Positions 47,283-56,562 of a DNA stretch of 59,693 bases are shown here, one piece after another (the stretch's first letter is position 1; every line of letters starts with the position of its first letter). Both the position numbers and the translations under genes were made by a program. The notes under the pieces were generated by a model that saw nothing but the letters and a program-made list of their open reading frames with translations, was not told the DNA's origin and did no database searches. Origin of the DNA: Rhodopseudomonas sp. BR0M22 (GTDB lineage: Bacteria; Pseudomonadota; Alphaproteobacteria; Rhizobiales; Xanthobacteraceae); assembly GCF_010907035.1 (NCBI RefSeq), contig NZ_QUMK01000031.1, positions 1 through 59,693 of the forward strand, in the 5' to 3' direction.

Positions 47283-48257
47283 TCAATGGCTGCGGACCGC
47301 GGAGACCGCCGTCTCGGTGTCGAGCAGCGCATTCAACAGCTTCTTCCCCGAGGTATCGACCTGCATCATCTGATCGGCCTTGAAAGTCGCCCTCAGGAAG
47401 CTCGACACTGCGCGGATGCGCGGCACGAATTGCAGGTCGGTATGCACGTTGATCCACAATTCGCGCGACGTCGACATCCGATCGTGGAGAACTGGTATCA
47501 GGTCGCAGCGGCCCTTGGCGGCGAAGCTCGGCAACAGCACCAGCCCGAGGCCGCCAGCGGCGGCGTTCATCTGCGCGATCATACTGTTGGAATGAAAACT
47601 CACCACGGGGTTCTTGATGACGTCGTCGAGCCAGCGCACCGAATCGAGCTGGATGAGGTCGTCGATATAGGTGATGAAACGGTGTCGCTTGAGATCTGCG
47701 GCAGAGCGGGGCAAGCCGTTCTGCGCGATGTAGTCCTCTGATGCGTACAGGCCGAGCTCGAAGCAACCGATGCGTTCGGAGACCATGCCCTGGCCGCGGG
47801 GTTGAAAGAAGCTGAGGAAGAGGTCGGCTTCGCGGCGGTTGACCGAGACGGCTTGCGGCGACGTCAACAACTCCACGATCAGATTTGGATGTTGGCGGTG
47901 CAGCCGCGAGAATTGAGCGGCCAGATACAGCGACGCGATCCCTTCCATTGTCGCCAGCCGGACGCGGCCCGCCGTTCGGCCACCGCTGCATTGCACGTCC
48001 TCGCGCATCGCGATCACGGCGCTCTCGATCCGCTCGGCATGGCAGAGCAGTCGGTCGCCGAGCTCGGTGACGCGTAGTCCTGAGGGAAGCCGCTCGAACA
48101 GTGCGATCCCGAGCGTGCTTTCGAGATGGGCGATTTTCCGACTGATGGTGGATTGGTCGACCTTCAGTCGTCGCGCCGCGCTGCCCAGGCTGCCGCCGCG
48201 GGCCGCATGCAGGAACACTTTCAGGTCGTCCCAGTCGAGTGAATTGAACTCTGTCAT
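47283..48257 (-). CDS. LysR-family transcriptional regulator (nitrilase-linked)
   Basis: 324 residues from ATG 48257 (MTEFNSLDWDDLKVFLHAA). N-terminal HTH (GGSLGSAARRLKVDQSTISRK), then an effector domain. The DDLKVFLHAARGGSLGSAAR pattern places it in the LysR group whose recognition helix has VDQSTISR. It is divergent from the nitrilase gene across 136 bases, so it probably controls the nitrilase-transporter unit. The inducer is not evident. The frame stays open upstream to 48395, but that part would overlap the nitrilase promoter. Confidence 0.85.
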   Translation of the reverse strand: MTEFNSLDWDDLKVFLHAARGGSLGSAARRLKVDQSTISRKIAHLESTLGIALFERLPSGLRVTELGDRLLCHAERIESAVIAMREDVQCSGGRTAGRVRLATMEGIASLYLAAQFSRLHRQHPNLIVELLTSPQAVSVNRREADLFLSFFQPRGQGMVSERIGCFELGLYASEDYIAQNGLPRSAADLKRHRFITYIDDLIQLDSVRWLDDVIKNPVVSFHSNSMIAQMNAAAGGLGLVLLPSFAAKGRCDLIPVLHDRMSTSRELWINVHTDLQFVPRIRAVSSFLRATFKADQMMQVDTSGKKLLNALLDTETAVSAVRSH

Positions 48258-48393
48258 GGCTTCGTACCGGCAAAAGCTGTGCCAATCGGAGCCGGGGAGG
48301 CGAAGTGTCGCCGACTGCAAGCCGGGTTGCAGGATTGCCTCTACCCATCGTCCGCGGAGGCGACCTAGCCTGCTCGAAACCAAGGACGACAAC

Positions 48394-49443
48394 ATGCTTC
48401 CTCACTTCAAAGCCGCTGCGATACACGCCGCGCCTGTATTCCTCGACAAGGCTGCGACTACAAAAAAGGCGATCTCGCTCATCCGTGAGGCAGTCGCCGC
48501 GGGTGCGGAGCTGGTTGCATTTCCGGAGACTTACATCCCGGCGTTTCCGGTTTGGGCGGCTTTGTGGGCGCCGATCGACAACCACGATCTGTTCGTGCGG
48601 ATGGCGGATCAGTCGGTGCTGATCGATGGTCCCGAGGTGAAAGCGATCCGGGACGAGGCGCGGCGGCTCGGCGTCGTGGTGTCGATCGGTATCAGCGAGA
48701 AATCGCCGGCCAGTGTGGGGGGCATCTGGAACTCCAATCTACTGATCGGCGAGGACGGCGAGATCCTCAACCATCACCGTAAGCTGGTTCCGACCTTCTA
48801 CGAGAAGCTGATCTGGAGCGCCGGTGACGGCGCGGGTCTCCGCGTCGTCGACACGCGGCTCGGCAAGATCGGTCAACTGATCTGCGGCGAAAACACCAAT
48901 CCGCTGGCGCGCTATGCATTGATGGCGCAAGGCGAACAATTTCATATCTCGAGCTGGCCACCGGTCTGGCCGACCCGGCGTCCGGCCGAAGGCGGCAATT
49001 ATCACATCGCGGCGGCGACCCGGATTCGCGCCAGCGCGCATTGCTTCGAAGCGAAAGTTTTTGGTCTCGTCACGTCCGGCGTGCTCGACAAGGCCGCGCG
49101 CGACATGCTGGTGGCGCGCGATCCGTCGGCCGCAGCCGTGCTCGACGGCACGCCGCGCGCGGCGACATTCTTCTTGGATCCGACAGGCGAGCAGATCGGT
49201 GAAGCGCTGTGCGAGGACGAGGGCATTCTGTATGCCGACATCGATCTCAACCGATGCGTCGAGCCCAAACAATTTCACGACGTGGTCGGTTACTACAACC
49301 GGTTCGACGTTTTCGCCGTCAGCATCAGCCGCCGCCGGCTGACGCCGGCAACGTTCATCGATGATCTGCCGCTCCCCGCAGCCGGGGATGATGCGGACGA
49401 CAAGCTCGGGCGCGCGCCGAACGCTGTGCCCGCGGGGCTTTAA
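48394..49443 (+). CDS. Nitrilase (carbon-nitrogen hydrolase)
   Basis: 349 residues. The catalytic triad is E45 (FPETYIP), K130 (HHRKLVPT) and C164 (LICGENTNP), in the arrangement of true nitrilases that turn R-CN into the acid and ammonia. The CGENTNPL signature fits the aliphatic/aryl nitrilase branch rather than amidases. The protein is probably cytoplasmic, with no signal peptide. It is the first gene of a unit with an ABC transporter starting 75 bases downstream and is divergent from a LysR gene. Substrate cannot be read from sequence. Confidence 0.88.
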   Translation: MLPHFKAAAIHAAPVFLDKAATTKKAISLIREAVAAGAELVAFPETYIPAFPVWAALWAPIDNHDLFVRMADQSVLIDGPEVKAIRDEARRLGVVVSIGISEKSPASVGGIWNSNLLIGEDGEILNHHRKLVPTFYEKLIWSAGDGAGLRVVDTRLGKIGQLICGENTNPLARYALMAQGEQFHISSWPPVWPTRRPAEGGNYHIAAATRIRASAHCFEAKVFGLVTSGVLDKAARDMLVARDPSAAAVLDGTPRAATFFLDPTGEQIGEALCEDEGILYADIDLNRCVEPKQFHDVVGYYNRFDVFAVSISRRRLTPATFIDDLPLPAAGDDADDKLGRAPNAVPAGL

Positions 49444-49518
49444 CTTCGCCGGGGGCGTTTCCCCAAACCGCAGTTCACTGCCGATGGTGGCGGTGATTCA
49501 ACTCGTAGAGGTGGTGAT

Positions 49519-50835
49519 ATGCAGTTTGACCGTCGGCAGCTTTTGCTCGGAGGAGTCGGCGCCGCAGCCGGGCTCGCGCTTCCTGGAAGTGCATTTGCGC
49601 AATCGCCGGCGGCGATCGGGACCTTTCCGGCAGGTGTTTCGGCCGACTCGGTGTTCGTAGGCCTGACCATTCCGCTCACCGGGGTTTTCTCGGGCGATGG
49701 CGGCGATCTCAAGCTCGGCTATGAGTTGGCGATCGCGCAGATCAACGCCGGTAGCGAGATCGCGCAGCAATGGGGACTCAAGGGCAAGGGTGTGCTGGGC
49801 CGGCAGATTCGCCACAAGATCTCGGACACCGAGGGCAAGCCGAACCTCGACGTGCAGAGCGCGACGCAGTTCATCCAGCGCGACAAGGCCATCATGGTGT
49901 CGGGCTCGGTGTCCAGCTCGAGCGCGATCGCGCTGGAAGAGCTCGGCTCGCGTGAGAAGGTATTGTACATGGTCGGCATCGCCGGCTCCAACGACATCAC
50001 CGGAAAGAACTGTCAGCGCTACGGATTCCGCTCGCAGCAGAACGCCTATATGGCGGCCAAGGGCCTCGCTCCGGTGGTGGCGAAGGCGCTCGGCAAGAAT
50101 ATCAAAATGGCCTTCCTGGTGCCCGACTACACCTACGGCCACAGCGTGTATGACAGCTTCGCCAAGTTCGCGACCGAGCAGGGCTGGAAGCAGGTGGCCA
50201 AGGAAGTGGTGCCGCTCGGGACCACAGACTACTCTTCGGCGTTGCTCAACATCGCCAACAGCGGCGCCGATGTGTTCGTCAACATCGCCTTCGGTGCCGA
50301 CTCCGTCGCCTCGACCAAGCAGGCCGAGCAGTTCGGGGTGCTCAAGCGGATGAAGCTCGTCGTGCCCAATCTGTCGTCATTCCAGGACAAGGAGCTCGGC
50401 GCCGAGTTGATGCAGGGGGTCTACGGCAGCTGCGATTTCTGGTTTGGTCTGCAGGACAAGTTCCCGCTCGCTAAGACGTTCGTCGACAGCTTCGTGGCGC
50501 AGAACAATTACCATCCGCGCTGGGGGGCACATATCGGCTACATGCAGACCTATCTGTGGGCGATGTCGGTCGAGCGTGCCAATACCTTCAATCCGGTGGA
50601 CGTCATCAAGGTGATGGAGAATTCCAAAGCGGAGCCCTACGTCACGACGATCGGCAAAGTCTATTTCCGCGCCGAGGACCATCAGATGGTGCGCCCGATC
50701 CCGATTCTGCGCGGCAAGAAGCCGGCGGATATGAAGCACAAGGAAGACTTCTACGACATCGTCGAACTGGTCGACGGCGAGGATGTGATGAATCCGCCGG
50801 ACCTGTTCGGCTGCAAGCTCGGCCCCTACACCTGA
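49519..50835 (+). CDS. ABC transporter periplasmic binding protein, branched-chain amino acid/amide type
   Basis: 438 residues, type 1 periplasmic binding protein (Leu/Ile/Val-, AmiC- or UrtA-like). The signal peptide has a twin-arginine-like start (DRRQLLLGGVG) and ends at SAFAQ near residue 28. IPLTGVFSGDGG and DTEGKPNLDVQSATQFI lie in the ligand lobes. It lacks a lipobox. As the first transporter gene after the nitrilase it probably recognises the nitrile or a product or analogue. LivH-type permease follows after 8 bases. Confidence 0.85.
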   Translation: MQFDRRQLLLGGVGAAAGLALPGSAFAQSPAAIGTFPAGVSADSVFVGLTIPLTGVFSGDGGDLKLGYELAIAQINAGSEIAQQWGLKGKGVLGRQIRHKISDTEGKPNLDVQSATQFIQRDKAIMVSGSVSSSSAIALEELGSREKVLYMVGIAGSNDITGKNCQRYGFRSQQNAYMAAKGLAPVVAKALGKNIKMAFLVPDYTYGHSVYDSFAKFATEQGWKQVAKEVVPLGTTDYSSALLNIANSGADVFVNIAFGADSVASTKQAEQFGVLKRMKLVVPNLSSFQDKELGAELMQGVYGSCDFWFGLQDKFPLAKTFVDSFVAQNNYHPRWGAHIGYMQTYLWAMSVERANTFNPVDVIKVMENSKAEPYVTTIGKVYFRAEDHQMVRPIPILRGKKPADMKHKEDFYDIVELVDGEDVMNPPDLFGCKLGPYT

Positions 50836-50843
50836 GGATCGTC

Positions 50844-51719
50844 ATGCCGAGCTGGCCCGTTCTGATTTCGCAGGCCTTCAACGGCTTGGCACTCGGCTCA
50901 CTTCTGGCACTTGTCAGCAGTGGGTTGACGATCATTCTCGGCACGCTCGGCGTGCTCAATTTTGCCCACGGCGCGCTGTTCGCCGTGGGCGCCTACACCG
51001 CCTTCGTGATGCTGCAATACACCTCGTCGTTCGTGCTGGCGATCGTGGTCGGCTGCGGCTTCATGCTGGTGCTCGGCTTCGTGCTGGAGCGCGTCATCAT
51101 CCGCTATTTTTACGACCGGCCGCACGAAGACCAGATCCTCGTGACCTACGGCATCGGCATCGTGCTGGTGGAGTGCATCCGGGCCGGATTTGGCGGCAAC
51201 GCCCAACGCGTGCCCGTGCCGTCCTGGGGGCAGGGCGCTACGCAGCTCGGCTTCCTGATCTACCCGACCTATCGGCTGCAACTGATCGCGATCATCGCCG
51301 GGTTGCTGCTCGCCCTCTATCTGGTGTTGTACCGCACCTCGATGGGCCTGGTCGTGCGTGCCGGGATCGAAAATCCGGTGATGGTCGGAATTCTCGGCAT
51401 CAATGTCCGCCGTGCCTTCCTTCTGGTGTTCGCGATCGGCATTGTCGCGGTCGGCCTCGCCGGCATGCTGTATGCCCCCGTGGTCGCGGTGGCGCCGGAT
51501 ATGGGCGCGAACTTCATGGCGCAATCCTTCGTCGTGATCGTGCTCGGTGGTCTCGGCTCGTTCCCAGGCGCCATCGTCGGCGGCCTGATCGCGGGCGAGA
51601 TCATCAGTCTCACCAGTGCGTTCAACTCCTCCTACTCGGAAGTGATGCTCTACGCGTTGATGGCGCTGTTGCTGGTACTGCGTCCGCAAGGGCTGTTCGG
51701 TACGGAAGGCCGGGCATGA
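50844..51719 (+). CDS. ABC transporter permease, LivH type
   Basis: 291 residues, about eight membrane helices. NGLALGSLLALVSSGLTIILG and GVLNFAHGALFAVGAY are the LivH hallmark regions. The fused LivM-LivG gene starts on its stop codon (ATGA). It would form the membrane channel with the LivM part of the next protein. Confidence 0.88.
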   Translation: MPSWPVLISQAFNGLALGSLLALVSSGLTIILGTLGVLNFAHGALFAVGAYTAFVMLQYTSSFVLAIVVGCGFMLVLGFVLERVIIRYFYDRPHEDQILVTYGIGIVLVECIRAGFGGNAQRVPVPSWGQGATQLGFLIYPTYRLQLIAIIAGLLLALYLVLYRTSMGLVVRAGIENPVMVGILGINVRRAFLLVFAIGIVAVGLAGMLYAPVVAVAPDMGANFMAQSFVVIVLGGLGSFPGAIVGGLIAGEIISLTSAFNSSYSEVMLYALMALLLVLRPQGLFGTEGRA

Positions 51720-53567
51720 AGCGGGCGATCAGATACGTTCCGGAAGGCCTCGTCCTGCTGACGCTGGTGCTCGCTCCTCTGGCGCTGAATCCGCTCGGGT
51801 TCTCGACCGACTTGCTGACGCGGGTGCTGAACTGGGGGCTGATCGGCCTCGGCTTTGATATCCTGTTCGGCCTGACAGGGCTGTTGTCGTTTGGCCAGGC
51901 GGCGTTCTACGGTGTCGGCGGCTTCGTGACGGCCTATCTGCTGGTGTCCGGTGCTGTAGGGAGCGTCTGGCTCGCGCTGCTTGCGGGGACGACGTCAGCC
52001 GGGGTCTTCGGTCTCGTGGTCGGCTGGTTCGCGGTCCGGCGGATCGGCATTTACTTCACGATGATCACGCTGGCGTTCGGCCAGATGGCCTATTTCATCG
52101 AGAATTCGCCGTTGTCGGATTACACCGGTGGCGAGAACGGGATCCCCGGCGTGCCGGCACCGACACTCGGCTTCGGCGCCGATGCGTTCCGGATCAGCGC
52201 CGGATTGCCGATGTACGTGCTGTTCGCGGTGATTTTCTTTTTAGGCTACGTGCTGGCAAGGCGCATCGTGCGCTCCCCGGTGGGCGCCATTCTGCTGGCC
52301 ATCAAGGAGAACACCGGACGCGTCGCGATGCTCGGCCACGACGTGCGCGCCTACAAGCTGACCGCGTTCGTCATCGCCGCACTATACGCCGGCCTCGCCG
52401 GGGGATTGCTCGGCTCGTTCCAGAGCTATATGCCGCCCGACGCGTTCTCGCTCGAGACATCCGGACAATTGGTGGTGCAGACCATCGTCGGCGGTGCCGG
52501 CACCCTGATTGGACCGCTGGTCGGCGCAGCGGTGTGGCTGTGGCTGCGCGACAACCTGCAACTGATCCCCGGTCTTGCCATGCTTTGGAAGTTGGTGCTC
52601 GGCATCGCGTTCATCGTGCTGGTGATCGGGCTGCGCCGCGGTGTCTGCGGCGAGATCGTGCATTGGTGGAGCGAACGCCGCAATCAGGCCGCGCTGCGCG
52701 CCGCCGAGGCGCGAACCGAGGCAATCGAGGCGCACAACATCGATGCCGTGGCGGGCGAGGAGCTGAGGCGCAGGGATGTCGCTCTGTCGCTCGCCGAACC
52801 CGCGACCGGCGACGGAGAGGTCGCGCTCGAGGCGCGATCGCTGGCGCGATACTATGGCGGCCTGCGCGCGGTCGACGGCGTGTCCTTCAAGGTCCGCCGG
52901 GGATCGATCCATGCCGTGATCGGCCCGAACGGCGCCGGCAAGAGCACGCTGTTCAAAATGCTGCTCGACGAGATCAGTCCGTCGTCGGGCGAAGTGCTGC
53001 TGTTCGGCGAGAGGTTGACCGGAGTTGGCGTCAGCCGTGCGGCCCAGCGCGGCGTCGCCAAGAGCAATCAGCTCAATCAGTTGTTCCCCAACCTGTCGGT
53101 GCGCGACAACCTGCGGATCGCAGCCTTGGCGCGCGGCCGCGGCCCCTTGCGCTTCGATCTGCTGCGGCCGGCGGATAGTCTGCCGGACGTCGAAGCCCAG
53201 ATCGCCGTCATCCTGGATCAGCTCGACCTCGTCGAGCGCGCCGATACGCCGGCGCATGTGCTGGCTTATGGCGAGAAGCGACGTCTCGAAATCGGCATGG
53301 CGCTGGCGACCAGTCCGAACGTCCTGCTACTCGACGAGCCGCTGGCCGGCATGAGTCCGGCGGAACGCGCTGCGACCTGCGCCTTCATTCGCGACATTGC
53401 GCGAGCCCGCACCGTCGTCATTGTCGAGCACGATCTGGACGCGATCTTCGGCCTCGCCGAGCGCATCACCGTGCTTTACGAGGGGCGCCTGCTGGCGGAC
53501 GGCACGGCCGACGAGGTCCGCCGCGACCCGGCGGTCCAGGAGGCTTATCTCGGAGGGCTGCACGCGC

Positions 53568-53581
<14 letters not shown>
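51716..53581 (+). CDS. ABC transporter permease-ATPase fusion, LivM-LivG
   Basis: 621 residues. Residues ~1-330 are a LivM-like permease ([19 protein letters not shown]). A charged helical linker (~305-365) leads to a LivG-like ATPase with Walker [10 protein letters not shown] at ~403-411, signature [15 protein letters not shown], and Walker [11 protein letters not shown]. Such M-G fusions occur in this transporter family. The frame is uninterrupted through the junction, so this is a true fusion rather than a sequencing artefact. It overlaps livF by 14 bases. Confidence 0.88.
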
Positions 53582-54272
<691 letters not shown>

Positions 54273-54277
54273 CGCGG

Positions 54278-54314
54278 GGCCGGTGCGGCGAGGCTTCGTC
54301 GCGCCGCACCGGCC
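54278..54314. terminator. Dyad between convergent transporter and hydrolase genes
   Basis: Perfect 13-bp inverted repeat GGCCGGTGCGGCG (54278-54290) / CGCCGCACCGGCC (54302-54314). It is placed 5 bases after the livF-type stop and 7 bases from the hydrolase stop, so it can act in both directions. There is no T tract on either side. Confidence 0.65.
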
Positions 54315-54321
54315 GTCGCGA

Positions 54322-55104
54322 TCAGTGTTGCAGCGCCTTCAGTACCTCGTCCGGGCGCTCGACCATCATCGTATGGCCGGCGCCTTTCAGGATCACGGTG
54401 CGTGAATCCGCAATCGCGGCGGCCAGCGTCTTGCCGTTCTTGGTCGGGGTCATCATGTCGCGTTCGCCGAGGATGAACAGTGTCGGCACGGTCACCTTCG
54501 CCGCAGCGGTCAGAGCGTCCTTGTAGTCGTTACACGCCGACAGATCGTTGAAGATCACGCCGGGCTTGTTGGCTTCAAGCACGCGCACCGATCCGCCGTG
54601 CATCCACAGGCCGGGAGCGAGGTTGCCGCCGACCTCCGCATCCGGGCCGAGGCCCCAGATCGTCATCATCGCAACTGCCGCGGGATCGTTGGCCTCGGCG
54701 GCTTTGAGCAGGTCGGGGCCGACCGCCATCGTCGAGGTGGTGCCGATCAGCGCCAGTGACGCCACCTTGGCCGGGTGCCGTGCGGCGGTCTCCAGCGCGA
54801 TCAGCGAGCCCATCGAATGGCCGATCAGCTTGGCAGCTTGCGCGCCCGTGGCGTCGAGCAGCGCGGCGATCCAGTCGGCCATTTCGGCAATCGTCTTCAG
54901 CGGCTCGCCGCCGGAGCGGCCGTGGCCGGGCAGGTCCGGCGCCAGCACGGCGTAGTCGTGATGCGCGAACCAGCGTGTCTGCAGCGCCCAGACCGAACGA
55001 TCGAAGCCGGCGCCGTGGATGAACACCGCGGCCGGCAGCGACGCATCGAACGGCTTACCGCCGGTGGCAACGAAGGTATCTGTTCCGTTGACCTTGATCT
55101 GCAT
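54322..55104 (-). CDS. Alpha/beta hydrolase of unknown substrate
   Basis: 260 residues. The nucleophile elbow is GHSMGS, the oxyanion segment HGAGFDRS, the acid is in ILGERDMM and the His in KGAGHTMMVERPDEV, so the triad is complete. No signal peptide. It begins 3 bases after the upstream sulfhydrylase gene on the - strand, so the two are probably co-transcribed; a link to homoserine ester chemistry is possible but unproven. Other options are an esterase or a C-C hydrolase. Confidence 0.8.
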   Translation of the reverse strand: MQIKVNGTDTFVATGGKPFDASLPAAVFIHGAGFDRSVWALQTRWFAHHDYAVLAPDLPGHGRSGGEPLKTIAEMADWIAALLDATGAQAAKLIGHSMGSLIALETAARHPAKVASLALIGTTSTMAVGPDLLKAAEANDPAAVAMMTIWGLGPDAEVGGNLAPGLWMHGGSVRVLEANKPGVIFNDLSACNDYKDALTAAAKVTVPTLFILGERDMMTPTKNGKTLAAAIADSRTVILKGAGHTMMVERPDEVLKALQH

Positions 55105-55107
55105 GAC

Positions 55108-56403
55108 TCAGCCTTTCTGCGAAACGCGCAGAGCCTGCGCCAGGTCAGCGATGATGTCGTCGGCGGTTTCGATACCGACCGACAGCCGGATCAGCTCCTC
55201 GCCGATGCCGGCGGCCTTCAGCTGCTCGGCGCTCATCTGCTGATGCGTGGTCGAAGCCGGATGGATCACCAGCGTCTTGGCGTCGCCGACATTGGCGAGA
55301 TGGCTGGTCAGCCGCAGCGCTTCGATGAACTTGCGCCCGGCGGCGCGGCCGCCCTTGATACCGAACGAAATGATCGAACCGGCGCCGTTCGGCAGCAGCG
55401 TCTTGGCCAGTTCGTAGTCCGGGTGGTGTTCCAGCGTCGGATGCAGCACCCAATCGACCGCCTTGTTGGCCTGGAGGAAGTCGAGCACCGCTTTGGTATT
55501 TGCGACGTGCCGATCCATCCGCACCGGCAGCGTCTCGATGCCCTGCAGCAGCTGGAAGGCGTTGGTCGGCGAAAGACACGCGCCGAAGTCGCGAAGACCT
55601 TCCATTCGCGCGCGGATGACGAAGGCGGGCGGGCCGAATTGCTCGTCGAAGACGACGTCGTGATACCCGGCATAGGGCTCGGTCAACGTCGGGAATTTGC
55701 CGGAGCCGCGCCAGTCGAACCGGCCGCCGTCGACCAGCACGCCGCCGATCGCGATGCCGTGGCCGCCGAGCCATTTGGTTGCCGAATGCATCACGATGTC
55801 GGCGCCGAGCTCGATCGGCTTGCTCAGGTAAGGGGTCGCGAAGGTGTTGTCGATCAAGAGCGGGATCTTCGCCGCGTGAGCGATCGCCGCGACCTTCGGG
55901 ATGTCGAGCACTTCGAGGCCCGGATTGCCGATGGTCTCGCCGATCATCAGCCGGGTGTTCGGCTGGATCGCCGCCGCGAGGCCGGCGTGGTCGCGCGGCG
56001 CCACGAAACTGGTGGTGATGCCAAACCGCGGCAGCGTGTGCGCCAAGAGGTTGATCGTGCCGCCGTACAGCGAGGATGACGCGACGATGTGATCGCCGGC
56101 ATTCAGCAGCGTGGCGATCGCCAGATGCAGCGCCGCCATGCCGCTCGCGGTTGCGACCGCGCCGACGCCGTTCTCCAGCGCGGCGATCCGCTCTTCCAGC
56201 ACCGCGATCGTCGGGTTGGAAATTCGCGTGTAGAGGTGGCCGGGCCGCTCCATGTTGAACAGCGCCGCGGCGTGGTCGGTGTCCTGAAACACGTAGGACG
56301 TCGTCTGATAGATCGGCACCGCGCGCGAGCCGGTCAGCGGATCGGGATGCTGCCCGGCATGCAGGCTGAGGGTTTCAAATCCGGGCGGTTTGGGTGCGGC
56401 CAT
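55108..56403 (-). CDS. metY: O-acetylhomoserine (thiol)-lyase / sulfhydrylase
   Basis: 431 residues, Cys/Met metabolism PLP enzyme family. PLP lysine K210 (HSATKWLGGHG); other marks are the Tyr/Arg phosphate site (HLYTRISNPT) and GLRLS-type C-terminus (EELIRLSVGIET). The 431-residue length and FETLSLHAGQHPDP start fit MetY rather than MetB or MetZ. It makes homocysteine from O-acetylhomoserine and sulfide. The family B repeat lies upstream of its start, in the likely promoter or leader region. Confidence 0.88.
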   Translation of the reverse strand: MAAPKPPGFETLSLHAGQHPDPLTGSRAVPIYQTTSYVFQDTDHAAALFNMERPGHLYTRISNPTIAVLEERIAALENGVGAVATASGMAALHLAIATLLNAGDHIVASSSLYGGTINLLAHTLPRFGITTSFVAPRDHAGLAAAIQPNTRLMIGETIGNPGLEVLDIPKVAAIAHAAKIPLLIDNTFATPYLSKPIELGADIVMHSATKWLGGHGIAIGGVLVDGGRFDWRGSGKFPTLTEPYAGYHDVVFDEQFGPPAFVIRARMEGLRDFGACLSPTNAFQLLQGIETLPVRMDRHVANTKAVLDFLQANKAVDWVLHPTLEHHPDYELAKTLLPNGAGSIISFGIKGGRAAGRKFIEALRLTSHLANVGDAKTLVIHPASTTHQQMSAEQLKAAGIGEELIRLSVGIETADDIIADLAQALRVSQKG

Positions 56404-56445
56404 GATGTGCTCGGGTTGTTTCCTGATGAATTGTTAGTTGGTCTC

Positions 56446-56529
56446 CGTCATTGCGAGGAGCGGAGCGACGAAGCAATCCAGGCTCAGTGCTCGGCGCTTC
56501 TGGATTGCTTCGCTTCGCTCGCAATGACG
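56446..56529. repeat. Interspersed palindromic repeat, family B, copy 2
   Basis: 84 bases, CGTCATTGCGAGGAGCGGAG ... CGCTTCGCTCGCAATGACG; near-identical arms to 45754-45836 with a different loop. It lies 42 bases upstream of the metY start, between metY and optB. Confidence 0.88.
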
Positions 56530-56562
56530 GGGAGAGGTTGTCTAAATGGCTTTATGCCACGC

